A stretch of DNA of 64,000 nt, from positions 28,918,850 to 28,982,849 of the forward strand of contig NC_041007.1 in assembly GCF_004193775.1 (NCBI RefSeq). The letters are read 5' to 3'. Of this stretch, positions 54,303 to 64,000 are shown piece by piece. A program made the translations under genes and the position numbers. Every line of letters begins with the position of its first letter. Within the stretch, counting starts at the first letter, position 1. The notes beneath the pieces are model-generated. The model had not been told where the DNA came from, made no database searches, and saw only the letters and a program-made list of their open reading frames with translations. Source of the DNA: Glycine soja. Lineage: Eukaryota > Streptophyta > Magnoliopsida > Fabales > Fabaceae.

Positions 54303-55409
54303 CTAAGATGATGGTGGCGGCGGTGGTGGAAGATCAAAGCTTGACCGGATGTAAGATACATCTTCTTCAACCTTAGTCATTCTTGACTCCATTTCATTGA
54401 AGCGCATATCCACTTGTAGTTCCAAAGTATCAAACCTCTCACCAACAAAGGTTTGAAGACCATCAAACCTTTCCAAAATCTTCGAAAGAAGAGATGAATC
54501 TTCTCCCTCATGTCCTTCTTCACCAATATTTCTAGCACCCTTCTTTACCCATGATCCATCATGCTCCTTAATACAACCAAAGGATGCTATGGCTGAAGTG
54601 CCTATAAGGAATGATCTCTTGATTGGAACATAAGGTTCAGAATCAAGAGGGATATTGAAATGTTGAAGGAAGAGGGTAACAAGGTGAGGATAAGGCAATG
54701 GGGCATTCAATCTCAATGCCTTATGCATGCGATATCTAACAAGATGTGCCCAATCAATTTGTAAACCTTTATGAAAGGCCCACATGACAATGAGATCTTC
54801 TTCAGAAACCTGGGCAAGGTTTGAAGATCTAGGAAGCAAAATGCGAACTATAAGGTAATGGAGGATGCGGCTTTCAAAAGCCAATGAACCGGCAATAAGC
54901 CTTCCGGTCATATCCGCTTGGTTGGTGCAAACCAACCGGCAGGCATCATGCACAGAGAAATCAAATTTCCATTCATCAATTAGTGCACCCTCAAAAGGCA
55001 CACCTTCACTAGGCAATTTGGTTAAGTCAAAAAATAGGGATTGGTCAATGACCATCTTAATCCCATAGATTTCAGACATTAGAACACCTTCATGAATTTC
55101 TAAATTAGAATAGAAGGCTTTGACTAATTCAGAATAGACAAGTAATTTCAGAGACATGAATGGAATAAGATTGGAGTTTTCAAATGCTTGGAAGCATTCA
55201 AAATTCTCATTTGAGAAGAACTCCATATCTATGAATTTTGGGTCTACAATGGAATGAGAGGAAAAGAGGTTTGTGTACCGTATACGCTGTTCCTCTGATG
55301 AGAATAATGATCCAGAGGGAATGGAGGGAGGAATTGGTGCTTCATGTGACCCGGAATGCCGCTGACTCTGACTCGAAGTTCCTTTCCGCTTTTTCGATGT
55401 TTCTGCCAT
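54303..55409 (-). CDS. Third-ORF protein of the copia element, intact (368 aa)
   Basis: Open from ATG (55409) to stop with no breaks. The basic Ser-rich start (MAETSKKRKGTSS) could be a nuclear targeting signal. A globular part (residues about 40-260) contains YSELVKAFYSNLEIHEGVL, LTKLPSEGVPFEGALI, ADMTGRLIAGSLAF and PRSSNLAQVSEEDLIVMW. The C-terminus has a heptad-like stretch (ILERFDGLQTFVGERFDTLE...) and ends in a polyproline run (LPPPPPPSS). The core resembles the 'putative plant transposon protein' family; no enzymatic motif is visible, and no transmembrane or signal segment supports an envelope role. It sits where Sireviruses carry an env-like ORF. It is the best preserved coding sequence of this element. 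Confidence 0.65.
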   Translation of the reverse strand: MAETSKKRKGTSSQSQRHSGSHEAPIPPSIPSGSLFSSEEQRIRYTNLFSSHSIVDPKFIDMEFFSNENFECFQAFENSNLIPFMSLKLLVYSELVKAFYSNLEIHEGVLMSEIYGIKMVIDQSLFFDLTKLPSEGVPFEGALIDEWKFDFSVHDACRLVCTNQADMTGRLIAGSLAFESRILHYLIVRILLPRSSNLAQVSEEDLIVMWAFHKGLQIDWAHLVRYRMHKALRLNAPLPYPHLVTLFLQHFNIPLDSEPYVPIKRSFLIGTSAIASFGCIKEHDGSWVKKGARNIGEEGHEGEDSSLLSKILERFDGLQTFVGERFDTLELQVDMRFNEMESRMTKVEEDVSYIRSSFDLPPPPPPSS

Positions 55410-55594
55410 TTGAAGAGTTTTTTTTCAGGATTTCAATCGGTTCAAATGAAGTAGATTGAAAAAAGATGAAGTTTGGGCTTTGCGGGGAGTGATTTGGACA
55501 AGAATTGAGTGAGATATAGTTGAAAGAAAAATTGGGGGCGAGGGTTTTCGAGAGAATGAAAGGTTGCAGGTTTCAGAATTTGAAATTTGAATAG

Positions 55595-55710
55595 ATAGGT
55601 GCAGGGATGCATCGTAATCGATTACACAAATATGGTAATCGATTACCAGAGAGAAACTTTTGCCAGAAATAACTGCTTGTAATCGATTACACTATTATGG
55701 TAATTGATTA
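55595..55710 (-). promoter_or_regulatory. Two palindrome pairs upstream of the third ORF
   Basis: Core starts 55615/55636 and 55680/55701, 21 bp apart; 55701 is TAATTGATTA. They lie 206-301 bp upstream of the ATG at 55409, close to the arrangement at 50019-50160. The position homologous to the TATA box there reads CTATCTATTCAAAT, so the TATA box appears decayed. Confidence 0.5.
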
Positions 55711-56174
55711 CCAGTGGTTATTTTAGCCAGAAAACAAAAATAGAAGGCTTTCTAGGAGAGAAGAAGTTTTGAAAACTATTTTTGAAAATACTATATTTGA
55801 AAATACTTTATGACTAATTTTCAATCATGTAATTTACATATCATGTCATGCAAAAATATTTAAAAACATGAAGATAATCATTTTATCAAGAACAATCACA
55901 ACACAAGTATGAAGAATATTGATTTTACTTAAATAAATGAATGAATATTTCATGCAAATAGAATGAAATCAATCAATCAAATATACTCATGATTTGAATC
56001 AATCAAAAGACAAACAAATAAAGAATTGTTAGTCATCATAGTCAAATTGTTTGAATAAAAATTTCAACTTTAAGAGAAATTTTAATAAGATAATGGTTTT
56101 GATATTACCTTTTTCAGGATTGAAGTGTCTAGATCTTCAAAGATGAGGATAATTCTTTTTCTCCTTATTTTTCA
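55711..56174. other. Spacer between gag and third ORF
   Basis: AT-rich, no ORF; marks the site where pol is missing. Confidence 0.5.
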
Positions 56175-57257
56175 TCATTGAGAGATGTTCTCGTCACTTT
56201 CATAATCTTTGGTTAAAAGATTAATCTCCTTTTCTGAACCATCGGATGAATCATTGTCATCCCATGCAATGTATGCTTTCTTAGTTCTTCTTTCGTCAAA
56301 TCTTTTCTTTTCACTTTTCTCCGACCATTCTTCATTTGACGAACAGTTGGCCTTGATGTGACCAATTTGGTTGCATTTGTAACACCTAAGGACTTGAGAA
56401 TCCTCTTGTGATTTTCTTCCATTATTGAAATTCTGACGCCTATCAATTCTTCTTTTCTTGATGTATTTCTGAAATTTCTTAACAAAGAAGGAAAAATCTT
56501 CATCATCAGAATCTTCTTCGTTTTCTTCTTCTATTGAAGATGAGGCTTTAAGGGCTATGCTTCTCTTCTTTTTGTCATTTTCATCATTCTGATTGAGGCG
56601 TTGAAGTTCCATCTCGTGTTCCTGCAATTTACCAAATAAAGTGGCAAGAGACATGGAAGAGAGATCTTTGCTTTCAGAAATAGCAGTTACCTTGGGCTGC
56701 CATTCCCTACTTAAACATCTTAAGACTTTATTAATTAAATTCTCATTAGGAAAAACTTTTCCTAATGATGCAAGATGATTTACAATATGTGTAAACCTTT
56801 TTTGTAAATTCTGAATGTTTTCATTTGGATTCATCCTAAATAACTCATATTCATGGGTAAGAGTATTTATTCTAGACCTTTTTACATCTGTGGTTCCTTC
56901 ATGGGTTAACTGGAGAGTATCCCACATATCCTTGGCATTAGTACAATTTGACACTCTAAAGTACTCATCTATCCCTAGGGCTGAAGTGATGATATTTTTG
57001 GCTTTGAGATCATACTAGATTTTTCTCCTATCTTCTTCTGTCCACTGATCTCTAGGTTTTTGGGTTGAAGTACTTGTGCTTACATCTACTATAATGGGTA
57101 TATGTGGTCCTAATTCTATTGCTTCCCATATATTTAGATCTATGGCTTCAATGAATATTTGCATGCGGGTTTTCCAATAATGGTAACCCTCACCATTGAA
57201 AATGGGTGGTCTGTGAATAGAATTTCCTTTAGGAAACAAGGGATTTGAGGAGGCCAT
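56175..57257 (-). pseudogene. Copia Gag (UBN2 type), one nonsense codon
   Basis: From MASSNPLFPKG (57257) through the Gag core (FNGEGYHYWKTRMQIFIEA, then AKDMWDTLQLTHEGTTDVK and MNPNENIQNLQKRF) to a CCHC knuckle CYKCNQIGHIKANC (about 56390-56349) and an acidic tail. A single TAG at 57015-57017 (RRKI*YDLK) interrupts it; both parts are in one frame. Length and layout match Sirevirus-type Gag. Confidence 0.88.
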
Positions 57258-57285
57258 CCTACAAGAAACATGCTCTGATATCACT

Positions 57286-58996
57286 TGTTGGATTGAGTGG
57301 CCTCAGAATAATTAAGAAGGGGGGGTTGAATTAATTATTCCTAAAACTTTACCAATTAAAAAAAAAATACTCTTTTAAGGCTTTTACTTTTGTTGTTAAG
57401 AGAATATGGAGTAGAAGAGAAACTTAACGGAAAGTAAAAGCGAAAATTAAATGCACAGCGGAAAGTAAAAGAGTAGGGAAGAAGGAAACAAACACACAAG
57501 AGTTTTTATACTGGTTCGGCAACAACCCGTGCCTACCTCCAGTCCCCAAGCGACCTGCGGTCCTTGAGATTTCTTTCAACCTTGTAAAAAACCTTTTACA
57601 AGCAAAGATCCACAAGGGATGTACCCTCCCTTGTTCTCTTTGAAACCCTAGTGGATGTACCCTCCACTAGAACTGATCCACAAGAGATGTACCCTCTCTT
57701 GTTCTCAGTCAAACCCAAGTAGATGTACCCTCTACTTGTACCACAAAGGATGTACCCTCCAATGTGTTAAGACAAAGATCTCAGGCTGTTACACCTATGA
57801 TACTTTGTGAATGGGGATACAAAAGAATTCTCAGGCGGTTAAACCTTTGAATGCTTTTGTATTAGGGAATGGGAAGAATCAAAAGAATTCTCAGACTGTG
57901 TCATTTTGAATTCTTTGACAAGGGAGAAGGGAGACACAAAAGAATTCAGGCGGTTCGTCCCTTGTTCTTTTGGAAAAGAGAGAAGAGAGACACAAAAAGA
58001 ATTCAGGTGGTTAGTCCTTGGCGAATTCTTTTTGGCAAAGGGAAAAGAGAATGAAAAGATGAATAGCACAAGTTTTCAAGGTTTAGAAAACCAGAAAACT
58101 TCAGAAAGCTTTTGGTACAAAAGAAGAAGAAGAAGAACTTCAAAGAGATTTCAAGGCTTGTAAAGGATTGATTGGAAAAGCAAAAGTATTCAAGATTGTT
58201 GTTAGAAAGATTGATTAAGAATACAAAACAAAGCCTTGCTTTTATAGACTCTTCATGTCTGGTCAAGAAGGCCATTCAGAAGAGTTATAACTTTTTAGAA
58301 AAACATAAAACCTATTTGAAAAAGTCAAAACCTTTTTGAAGAGTTACATCTTTAGATTTTTCAGAAACAAACACTAGTCGATTACCAAATAAGTGTAATC
58401 GATTACACAAAGCTTTTGAGTGAAACAATGTGACTCTTCACTTTTAAATTTGAATTTCAACGTTCAAGGACACTGGTAATCGATTACCAGAACATTGTAA
58501 TCGATTACAGCCTTTTGAAAATATTTGGAACGTTGTAAATTGAGTTTGAAAACTTTTTCAAACTCATTTTACTACTGGTAATTGATTACAATAATATGGT
58601 AATCGATTACCAGAGAGTAAAAACTCTTTGGTAAAGGTTTTGTCAAAAACTCATGTGCTATTCAAAGTTTTGAAAAAAGAACTTTTTAATACTTATCTTG
58701 ATTGAGTCTTTTCTTCATTCTTGAATCTTGAGTCTTGAATCTTGATCTTGATTCTTGAGATCTTGAGTCTTGATTCTTGATTGTAGGCTTTCTTCTTGAG
58801 TCTTGAATTCTTCTTGATTCTTGAACTCTTGACTTGTTCTTGATTCACTTGAGATGTTCTTTGATTCACTTGAGTTGTTCTTTGATCTTTTGAGCTTTTT
58901 GTTCATCACCTTTGTCATCATCTTTTGTTGTCATCATTGTTATCATCAAAACACCTTTGAATCATTGTTGATTCATGATGAAGCTTTGCTTCCACA
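57286..58996 (-). repeat. 5' LTR of the minus-strand copia element, 1711 bp
   Basis: Minus strand TGTGGAAGC at 58996 to ...AATCCAACA at 57286. TATA box (cttttata on plus) at 58239-58246. Upstream palindromes: a damaged site at about 58374 with 58396, then 58477/58498 and 58579/58600 (21 bp each). Downstream the R/U5 region holds about five copies each of 'gatgtaccctc' (57614-57760) and '(C/A)AAAAGAATTC' (57825-58030) short repeats. Confidence 0.88.
58374..58609 (-). promoter_or_regulatory. Three palindrome pairs upstream of the copia LTR TATA box
   Basis: Counterpart of 53247-53481. The first site has lost three bases (AGTCGATTA); 58579 is TAATTGATTA; the others are perfect. They lie 128-364 bp upstream of TATAAAAG on the minus strand. 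Confidence 0.65.
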
Positions 58997-59889
58997 CGCA
59001 GTTTTTTCGAGGTAACCATGATTCTAAGCCTTCTCCTTGCTATTTTGATCCTATCTTTGCATCTCTTCTGACTTGGGAACCATTATTGGATGTTTTTACA
59101 CTTCCTTTGAAAAACCCTTGAGAATGAGACATTGTAAAAGTTATCTTTTATAACATTGATGTTATTTTCGTGACCTTCATTGAACCCCAGTCACATTGGC
59201 GTGATCGGAATTTTAAAATGATGTCTCCTTTTAGTAGAATCCGAAACACCCCTCAGCCCTTAACATTTTGACAAGAGTATTTGACTCTGAATGTTGTCAT
59301 TAACCTTGTTTCTGAAATCTATACTAATTTTCCTTCAATTTGGTATATAGAACCTTGCTTATGGACTGACGAACATGAATGAGAGTGGTCTCTAAGCGAC
59401 GCAAAGAGAAATTGACGTAGAACTCATGATAGGTGAGGGGAGTTTATTATTGTTTACAGATTTTAATACCATAGTTAGGGTCAGGGAACCTAACTATGGG
59501 GAATGTATGCTTGTCCCTGTTGCATGCTGGTTTTCAAGAAAACAATGTTTTTGACTAATGGGATGTGATATATCTATTATTGATGAATAACATTATTGTT
59601 TCTATTATACTTGTGTTGTCTGAAGACCTGGGGAGTGTGAATCTCAAGCATGAACTATATATGTATATGCGGAGTGTGACTTACTGATGATATTTCTATT
59701 GATCACATTAATTGACATAAGGTGACATTGATGTTTATGATAATATTGATATGAGATGATGTTGTTATTGATGACTATGTTAACATGAGTTGATGCTATT
59801 ATTGATGATTAAGTTAATATGAGATGATGTTTTTGTTGAGAATGATGTTGAGATGAAATGTTGATGATGTTGAAAATGCACTATGATGG
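58997..59889. other. Unassigned sequence right of the copia LTR
   Basis: No ORF above 60 codons. 59720-59880 has irregular 'gatgatgtt.ttgatga' repeats. A short stretch near 59160-59290 reads like decayed retroelement DNA, but I cannot name it. Confidence 0.4.
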
Positions 59890-60376
59890 TGTTATGTTGT
59901 GTATGTACATGGGGGGTGCAGTGACCTTGTTGGATATCCCTGGTGGGGGAAATAGAGTGGTTAAAGAGTTTTAAGCATCTCTGAAGGGGGATGGCTCAGA
60001 ATCTTTAATTATCCACGGTCAGTGCATTGATGATGCCCATGTTTCATACATTGTGTGTTGTGTATGTACATGGGGGTGCAGTGACCTTGTTGGATATCCC
60101 TGGTGGGGGAAATAGAGTGGTTAAAGAGTTTTAAGCATCTCTGGAGGGGGATGGCTTAGAATCTTTAATTATCCTTGGTCAATGCATTGATGGTGCCCAT
60201 GTTTCATACGTTGTATGTTGTGTTTGTACATGGGGGGTGCAGTGACCTTGTTGGATATCCTTGGTGGGGGAAATAGAGTGGTTAAATAGTTTTAAGCACC
60301 TTTGGAGGGGGATGACTTAGAATCTTTAATTATCCACGGTCAGTGCATTGATGGTGCCCATGTTTCATACTTCATA
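59890..60376. repeat. 160 bp tandem repeat, three copies
   Basis: (G)TATGTACATGG-type starts at 59901, 60062 and 60222 (161 and 160 bp apart). Each copy holds 'cagtgaccttgttggatatcc', 'ggtgggggaaatagagtgg' and 'gcccatgtttcata'. The copies differ by only a few bases each. Confidence 0.9.
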
Positions 60377-60512
60377 TGACATGGAAATAGTATAAACTTT
60401 GTCAGTAAGTACTTGTAGTTTCTCATGAGGAGGAATACTTGTACTTGGGGGCATGTCACTCAGTTTGGAACTCCCTTGAGACTCAGGCTGATCATTGTTC
60501 GCTTCTGGAAGG

Positions 60513-61905
60513 TGCACCGGATCGCGCAAGTAGTATAAAATGGTAATAAACGAGTATCGAACTCTCGGGGAACTTGTGTTACTTGGTAAAACTATTTCAG
60601 TGAATAAGTTTCTAGTGTGAAAAGAGATGCATTTACTATGAACAGGTGTGTAAGCTAACTATTAAAAGGGAAAATCACGTGAGAAATGATCCATAAAAAC
60701 AAGTAGACGACACGTTGGTCTTCCTAATAGGTGCCTGATGTTAGAAGGATATTCTCTACTTAACAAAGCTCATGCGTTCTATGGTGTCTCCTGAAAGGCT
60801 AAACCCCGATTCCTCATGATAGTCTAGCCTAATCCTGATCAAGCATCGTCCGCAGATTCCTCTTGTTGGACTAAACTTGGCCAGGACTGCATTAAGATAA
60901 ACATACAACAACTAGGTTACCGTACCCCGATTCCTCGTGAAAATACGACAAACTAGCCCTGTCCTATCAAGTTCTAAGAATCAGACCAGTTTCCACTGTT
61001 GAATGATCCTAAAAACACATACATCTACGTGATCAAGGCAAAAGCATAATAGAATGAAGTTCTGATAGCACAGTGAACACACAAAACATCATTAAATAGA
61101 TAAAAAGATATTTACATCAAGTACCTACAAGGAAGATCCAACAGAGGATTTAGCTTTCCATAATTGGGAAGCTTCCTTTACAACAAAGAGAAGAGAAAGA
61201 TGAAAGATTGCAAAAATACAAGTAGTGGGGATGTCTCCTCCACCTCTAGAACCTCACAATCACTCATAAACTCATCTAAAGCTCTCAGGACGGCTTCCTC
61301 TTCCAGCTCTGGTCTCTGCAGATCTTCACACAACAAATTCTGTCAAACTCTCTGAAACTTGGACCTTTCTCTCTCTAGAACTCTCTAGACATGCAGAAGC
61401 TTCAAGAAAAGGCCCAAACTCCATTCCAAAATCTGATTTTAGGCTTAAATAGGTGGCTTTGTTCGTGCTTATGCGCTTAGCGCAATTCTGAACCGCTTAG
61501 CGCGCATTAGTGAATTTTGGCTTAGCGTAGCTTTTCTCGCTCAGCGGATGGACCGAAGTGGTGCGCTTAGCGGGATGGCCCTTCGCTCAGCGAATATGCA
61601 CAACTCATCCTTCTTCCAAATTCTTCCTCGCGCTTAGCCGAGGAATGATATGCTCAGCGGATAGCTCGCTAAGCGAGAAGATTGGCTTAGCAAGAGGGTG
61701 AAAATCAGCACTTCAAAACTTGCCTAATTATCCTGAAATTGAGAGAAAATGATTATTAAACACAAAAAATGGAAGTACTAAATATTTATTACCTATCTTT
61801 AACAAAAAGTAATTGCTACACTACAAAATAACCATAAATTGGAGGAGTTTGATACAATTTACATAGGTTTTATACACAAAATTTAGTCGTATTCATCGAT
61901 TAACA
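60513..61905 (-). repeat. Minus-strand LTR of an unassigned gypsy-like element, 1393 bp
   Basis: Minus strand starts TGTTAATCGATG at 61905, just after a purine stretch (AATTTAGGGGAGT), and ends ...GATCCGGTGCA at 60513. A TATTTAA box (plus 61445-61451) lies about 450 bp in. Upstream of it is the CGCTTAGCG cluster. 'ggacaagcaaaactgtt' before the start resembles the 3' end of Athila/Tat elements. No matching second LTR is in the window, so boundaries are inferred. Confidence 0.5.
61445..61692 (-). promoter_or_regulatory. Ten CGCTTAGCG-like sites upstream of a TATA-like box
   Basis: CGCT(T/C)AGCG or one-mismatch sites start at 61474, 61494, 61519, 61538, 61564, 61584, 61631, 61651, 61667 and 61684. 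The first eight form four pairs spaced 20, 19, 20 and 20 bp. The nearest site is 22 bp upstream of TATTTAA on the minus strand. Confidence 0.55.
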
Positions 61906-62690
61906 ACTCCCCTAAATTAACAGTTTTGCTTGTCCTCAAGCAAATAAAGAACAGTTGACTGGTCCACAAGTGACAATAACATACAGTGACTATGTACAAA
62001 GGTGTATGCAACAAAATTTACTGATTGCATGATAAGAGAATGAAGCAAAATGCCCTCATCAGTGAGTTGTGTTACTTTCTTGAGTACAAGACGCCACCTT
62101 ATTCAGTCAAGCAAGGGTTTTGCGTAAAGGATTGATCAAATTGTGTCTATCTTTACTCTTGGTTTTTCATGTATGGTTTTACACATCTTTTGTTTGTGCA
62201 TGAATTGTTGAAGGCATGCTAGAATAAGTGTTTCTAGTTTGGACTAAGGGTAGGTTTCTTTTAGGCTCTTATTCATTAAGGACCCTAGTGTTGGGTGCCT
62301 AAGTCTCTTTTTCCAGGGTAGGAAACATAGATTGCTTGTAAGGATTCTATATGCATAGTGAAAATCTAATTTAGGTTTTGGATTAGATAACTGGATTAGC
62401 TTCTCTAGTGATAGAGAGTGAACCAATATAAAAATGTTGTGTACTTCTTCTCTTGATCTTATCTTTCTTTCTCATTCTAGTCTTGATCAGTTTTCTAAAG
62501 GTTCAAGAAAACATCCTTTTGAAAGAAAGAACTTTAACAAGGATATTTTGTAAAGGGAGGATTGATTCAGTATTGATTGAGTACAGTTTATGAAATTTTT
62601 GTGATACGATCTGTACAAAAAAAAAGTTTTTGCAACTATGGTTTTAAAATTTTGTTTTGTTTTGAAAACCAATTCACCCTGTAAATGGTG
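61906..62690 (-). other. Debris including a copia LTR-like stretch
   Basis: On the minus strand 'tatattggttcactctctatcactagagaagctaatccag' near 62390-62435 resembles the R/U5 block of copia LTRs ('ggttc..., ...ccagt'). No boundaries can be set and no coding sequence is visible. Confidence 0.35.
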
Positions 62691-63179
62691 AATTGGTACC
62701 TAAAGAATGTGAATGTATGATACATGATTTTGATGATGCCAAAGAAGAATCAAACAAGGTTGCTTCAAAGGGTAAGCATTGCTTCAAGCTTAATACAGGC
62801 CTAAAATTCGTAGCCCAAAATCCAAGTACAAAGACTCTGACTTCCAAGCCTAAAATGACCCTTAAAATGGCAGAAGTAGCTCAAGCTCATTTATGACAAA
62901 ATTGTACCTCTTTTCTTAGCTTTCTAGGGACTACCCGGATGCTCCATTTGAAGTTCTTTAATGTCATATAGGTCTTGTACAAGGCGAATAGGTCAAGTAA
63001 GCACAAAAAATTTGAATATAACCAAGAACTATCAATTAAGCTCAATTATTTTCCTAAGACCAAAACTGAGTTAAGGTGAGAAAATAAGAGCCAAAAAGAG
63101 GTCAAATAACCTAAGAATTATAGGAAAATATTACACTAAAGATGCTTAATCAATGTCTACTTAGAGAGCAAAACTCCTT
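62691..63179. other. Unassigned sequence
   Basis: A 67-codon open frame (62693-62896, plus) has no recognisable feature and no support; otherwise nothing is seen. Confidence 0.35.
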
Positions 63180-63588
63180 TAGAATTGTTTGGAAGCGTCC
63201 AAACATGGTTTGGATATCTTTTCCCCTTTCCATATTGAAGAGTTCATACATATGTGTCAAAAGGCTCAACTTGTTACATTTTACCTTAGAGGACCCTTCG
63301 TAGGTAATGGCTAAGGTGTCTCACATCTTTTTAGTGCTTTTGAAGTTGTGAAATTTGGAATACTCTTCTTGGGATAGAGCGCATACATAGCATTTCTTGT
63401 GCGAGAGTTGAGAAGAAATTTGGACTTATGTTCATCTGTCCATCTATCCCATGGGATCTCATTTCTCTAAGCGCCTAAAGGAATGTGATTTCCTTTTTCT
63501 ACAACGTTCCACATATCGATGTGAGTGGATTCAAAGAAAACAATCATTCTTTCCTTCCAGTAGTCATAGTTGGCTCCCTTGAGCATGG
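63180..63588 (-). pseudogene. Degraded copia Gag fragment
   Basis: Minus-strand translation gives HPMLKGANYDYWKERMIVFFEST, then HIDMWNVVEKGNHIPLGA*, the N-terminal Gag motif of Sirevirus-like copia. After it come SWD-like and ARNAM-type remnants in changing frames with several stops. It abuts, in opposite sense, a copia LTR start at 63591. Confidence 0.65.
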
Positions 63589-63590
63589 GA

Positions 63591-64000
63591 TGTAGAAGCA
63601 AGCTTCATTGCTTTATGATGATGAATCAAGATTGATTCAAGGTGTTATGATGATAACAAAGATGATGACAAAAAGCCCAAGAGAATGATTTCAAGATTGA
63701 GTCAAGAACAATTCAAGAATTAAGAGAAAGATTCAAGAGAAGTTTCAAGTTTCAATTTGATGATAACAAAGATGATGACAAAAAGCCCAAGAGAATGATT
63801 TCAAGATTGAGTCAAGAACAATTCAAGAATCAAGAGAAAGATTCAAGAGAAGTTTCAAGTTTTCAAGAATCAAGAATCAAGAATAATCAAGATCAAGATT
63901 TAAGACTCAAGATTTAAGAATCAAGAAAAGACTCAATCAAGATAAGTACAAATTTTTTTTTCAAAACACCGAGTAGCACATGATGTTTTCACAAAAGCTT
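63591..64000 (+). repeat. Start of a copia LTR, cut by the window end
   Basis: TGTAGAAGCAAGCTTCATTG resembles the start of the LTR at 58996 (minus). A 110 bp unit is duplicated in tandem (GATAACAAAGATGATGAC near 63652 and 63762). The LTR continues beyond the window. Confidence 0.6.

Larger units (their letters stand above)
53853..57288 (-). mobile_element. Non-autonomous copia element body: gag and third ORF, no pol
   Basis: Internal region of 3.4 kb between a 5' LTR (57286-58996) and a truncated 3' LTR (52970-53854), both minus. Gag is followed after about 770 bp by the third ORF; protease, integrase, RT and RNase H are missing. AGTGATATCAGAGC (plus 57272-57285 reversed) is the primer-binding site. 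Multiple polypurine tracts precede the 3' LTR. The structure fits a pol-deleted Sirevirus-like element that would need a helper. Confidence 0.8.

Noticed and set aside
54303..55409. Retroviral-type envelope
   Set aside because: Despite the env-like position, I see no signal peptide, transmembrane segment or cleavage site.
62693..62896. 67-codon plus ORF
   Set aside because: No domain, no neighbour relation and no splice support; expected by chance.
1..64000. tRNA, rRNA or snoRNA genes
   Set aside because: The only tRNA-like strings are primer-binding sites (9147-9158, near 38656 and 57272); no cloverleaf was found by eye.

Overview
This is a plant nuclear window, almost certainly from a legume and most likely Glycine (soybean or a wild relative). 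It looks like pericentromeric or other repeat-rich DNA. The evidence is the dense nesting of Ty3/gypsy elements (Tekay/Del, Athila, Ogre/Tat and Reina types) and Sirevirus-like Ty1/copia elements, and the repeated palindrome GTAATCGATTAC that I associate with legume LTR elements. One spliced host gene with ordinary plant GT-AG introns is present. I see no bacterial-type operons, rRNA, tRNA or CRISPR.

Layout. 1-5316: untranslated debris of an Ogre-like element, with several tandem repeats and a diverged 1.2-1.4 kb duplication. 5317-18218: a complete young Tekay/Del-type element with 3.8 kb LTRs and a perfect CATGT target duplication. Its gag-pol has two frame breaks, and a 499-N gap lies in the 3' LTR. 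18219-24835: array-LTR-array-LTR, two homologous tandem arrays (about 116 bp and 103 bp units) alternating with 1.6 kb LTRs. 24836-30159: the right half of an Athila-type element (RT, RNase H, integrase, 3' LTR). 30160-36341: a minus-strand Ogre derivative that carries only an ORF1-type gene. This derivative interrupts the RT of a minus-strand Reina-type element (36342-38990).

39400-42900 holds the only host gene, a short ubiquitin-fold (Elongin B-like) protein of 103 residues in four coding exons, with a LINE tail in its last intron. 42900-44650 is AT-rich intergenic DNA. 44655-48690 is an Ogre gag fragment plus untranslated debris, interrupted by a solo LTR with a perfect CATGA duplication. 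48720-58996 is copia territory: two related 'third ORFs' of unknown function, a third more distant one, RNase H fragments in both orientations, and a minus-strand element that keeps gag and the third ORF but has lost pol. 59000-64000 has a 160 bp triplicate, a minus-strand LTR, degraded copia gag and the start of another copia LTR.

The most striking pattern is regulatory. 48 copies of the TAATCGATTA core (one damaged) occur in seven clusters and are always paired 20 or 21 bp apart, two helical turns. In four of the clusters they lie just upstream of a clear TATA box, and in three just upstream of an ORF. An unrelated motif, CGCTTAGCG, in a different LTR shows similar 19-20 bp pairing upstream of its own TATA-like box. 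A third palindrome, GCTCGCCTGGGCGAGC, sits 29-30 bp upstream of the TATA box in four Ogre-type LTRs. This suggests a shared paired-palindrome promoter grammar across unrelated retrotransposon families. All positions were read by eye, and family names rest on recognised protein motifs, not on searches.
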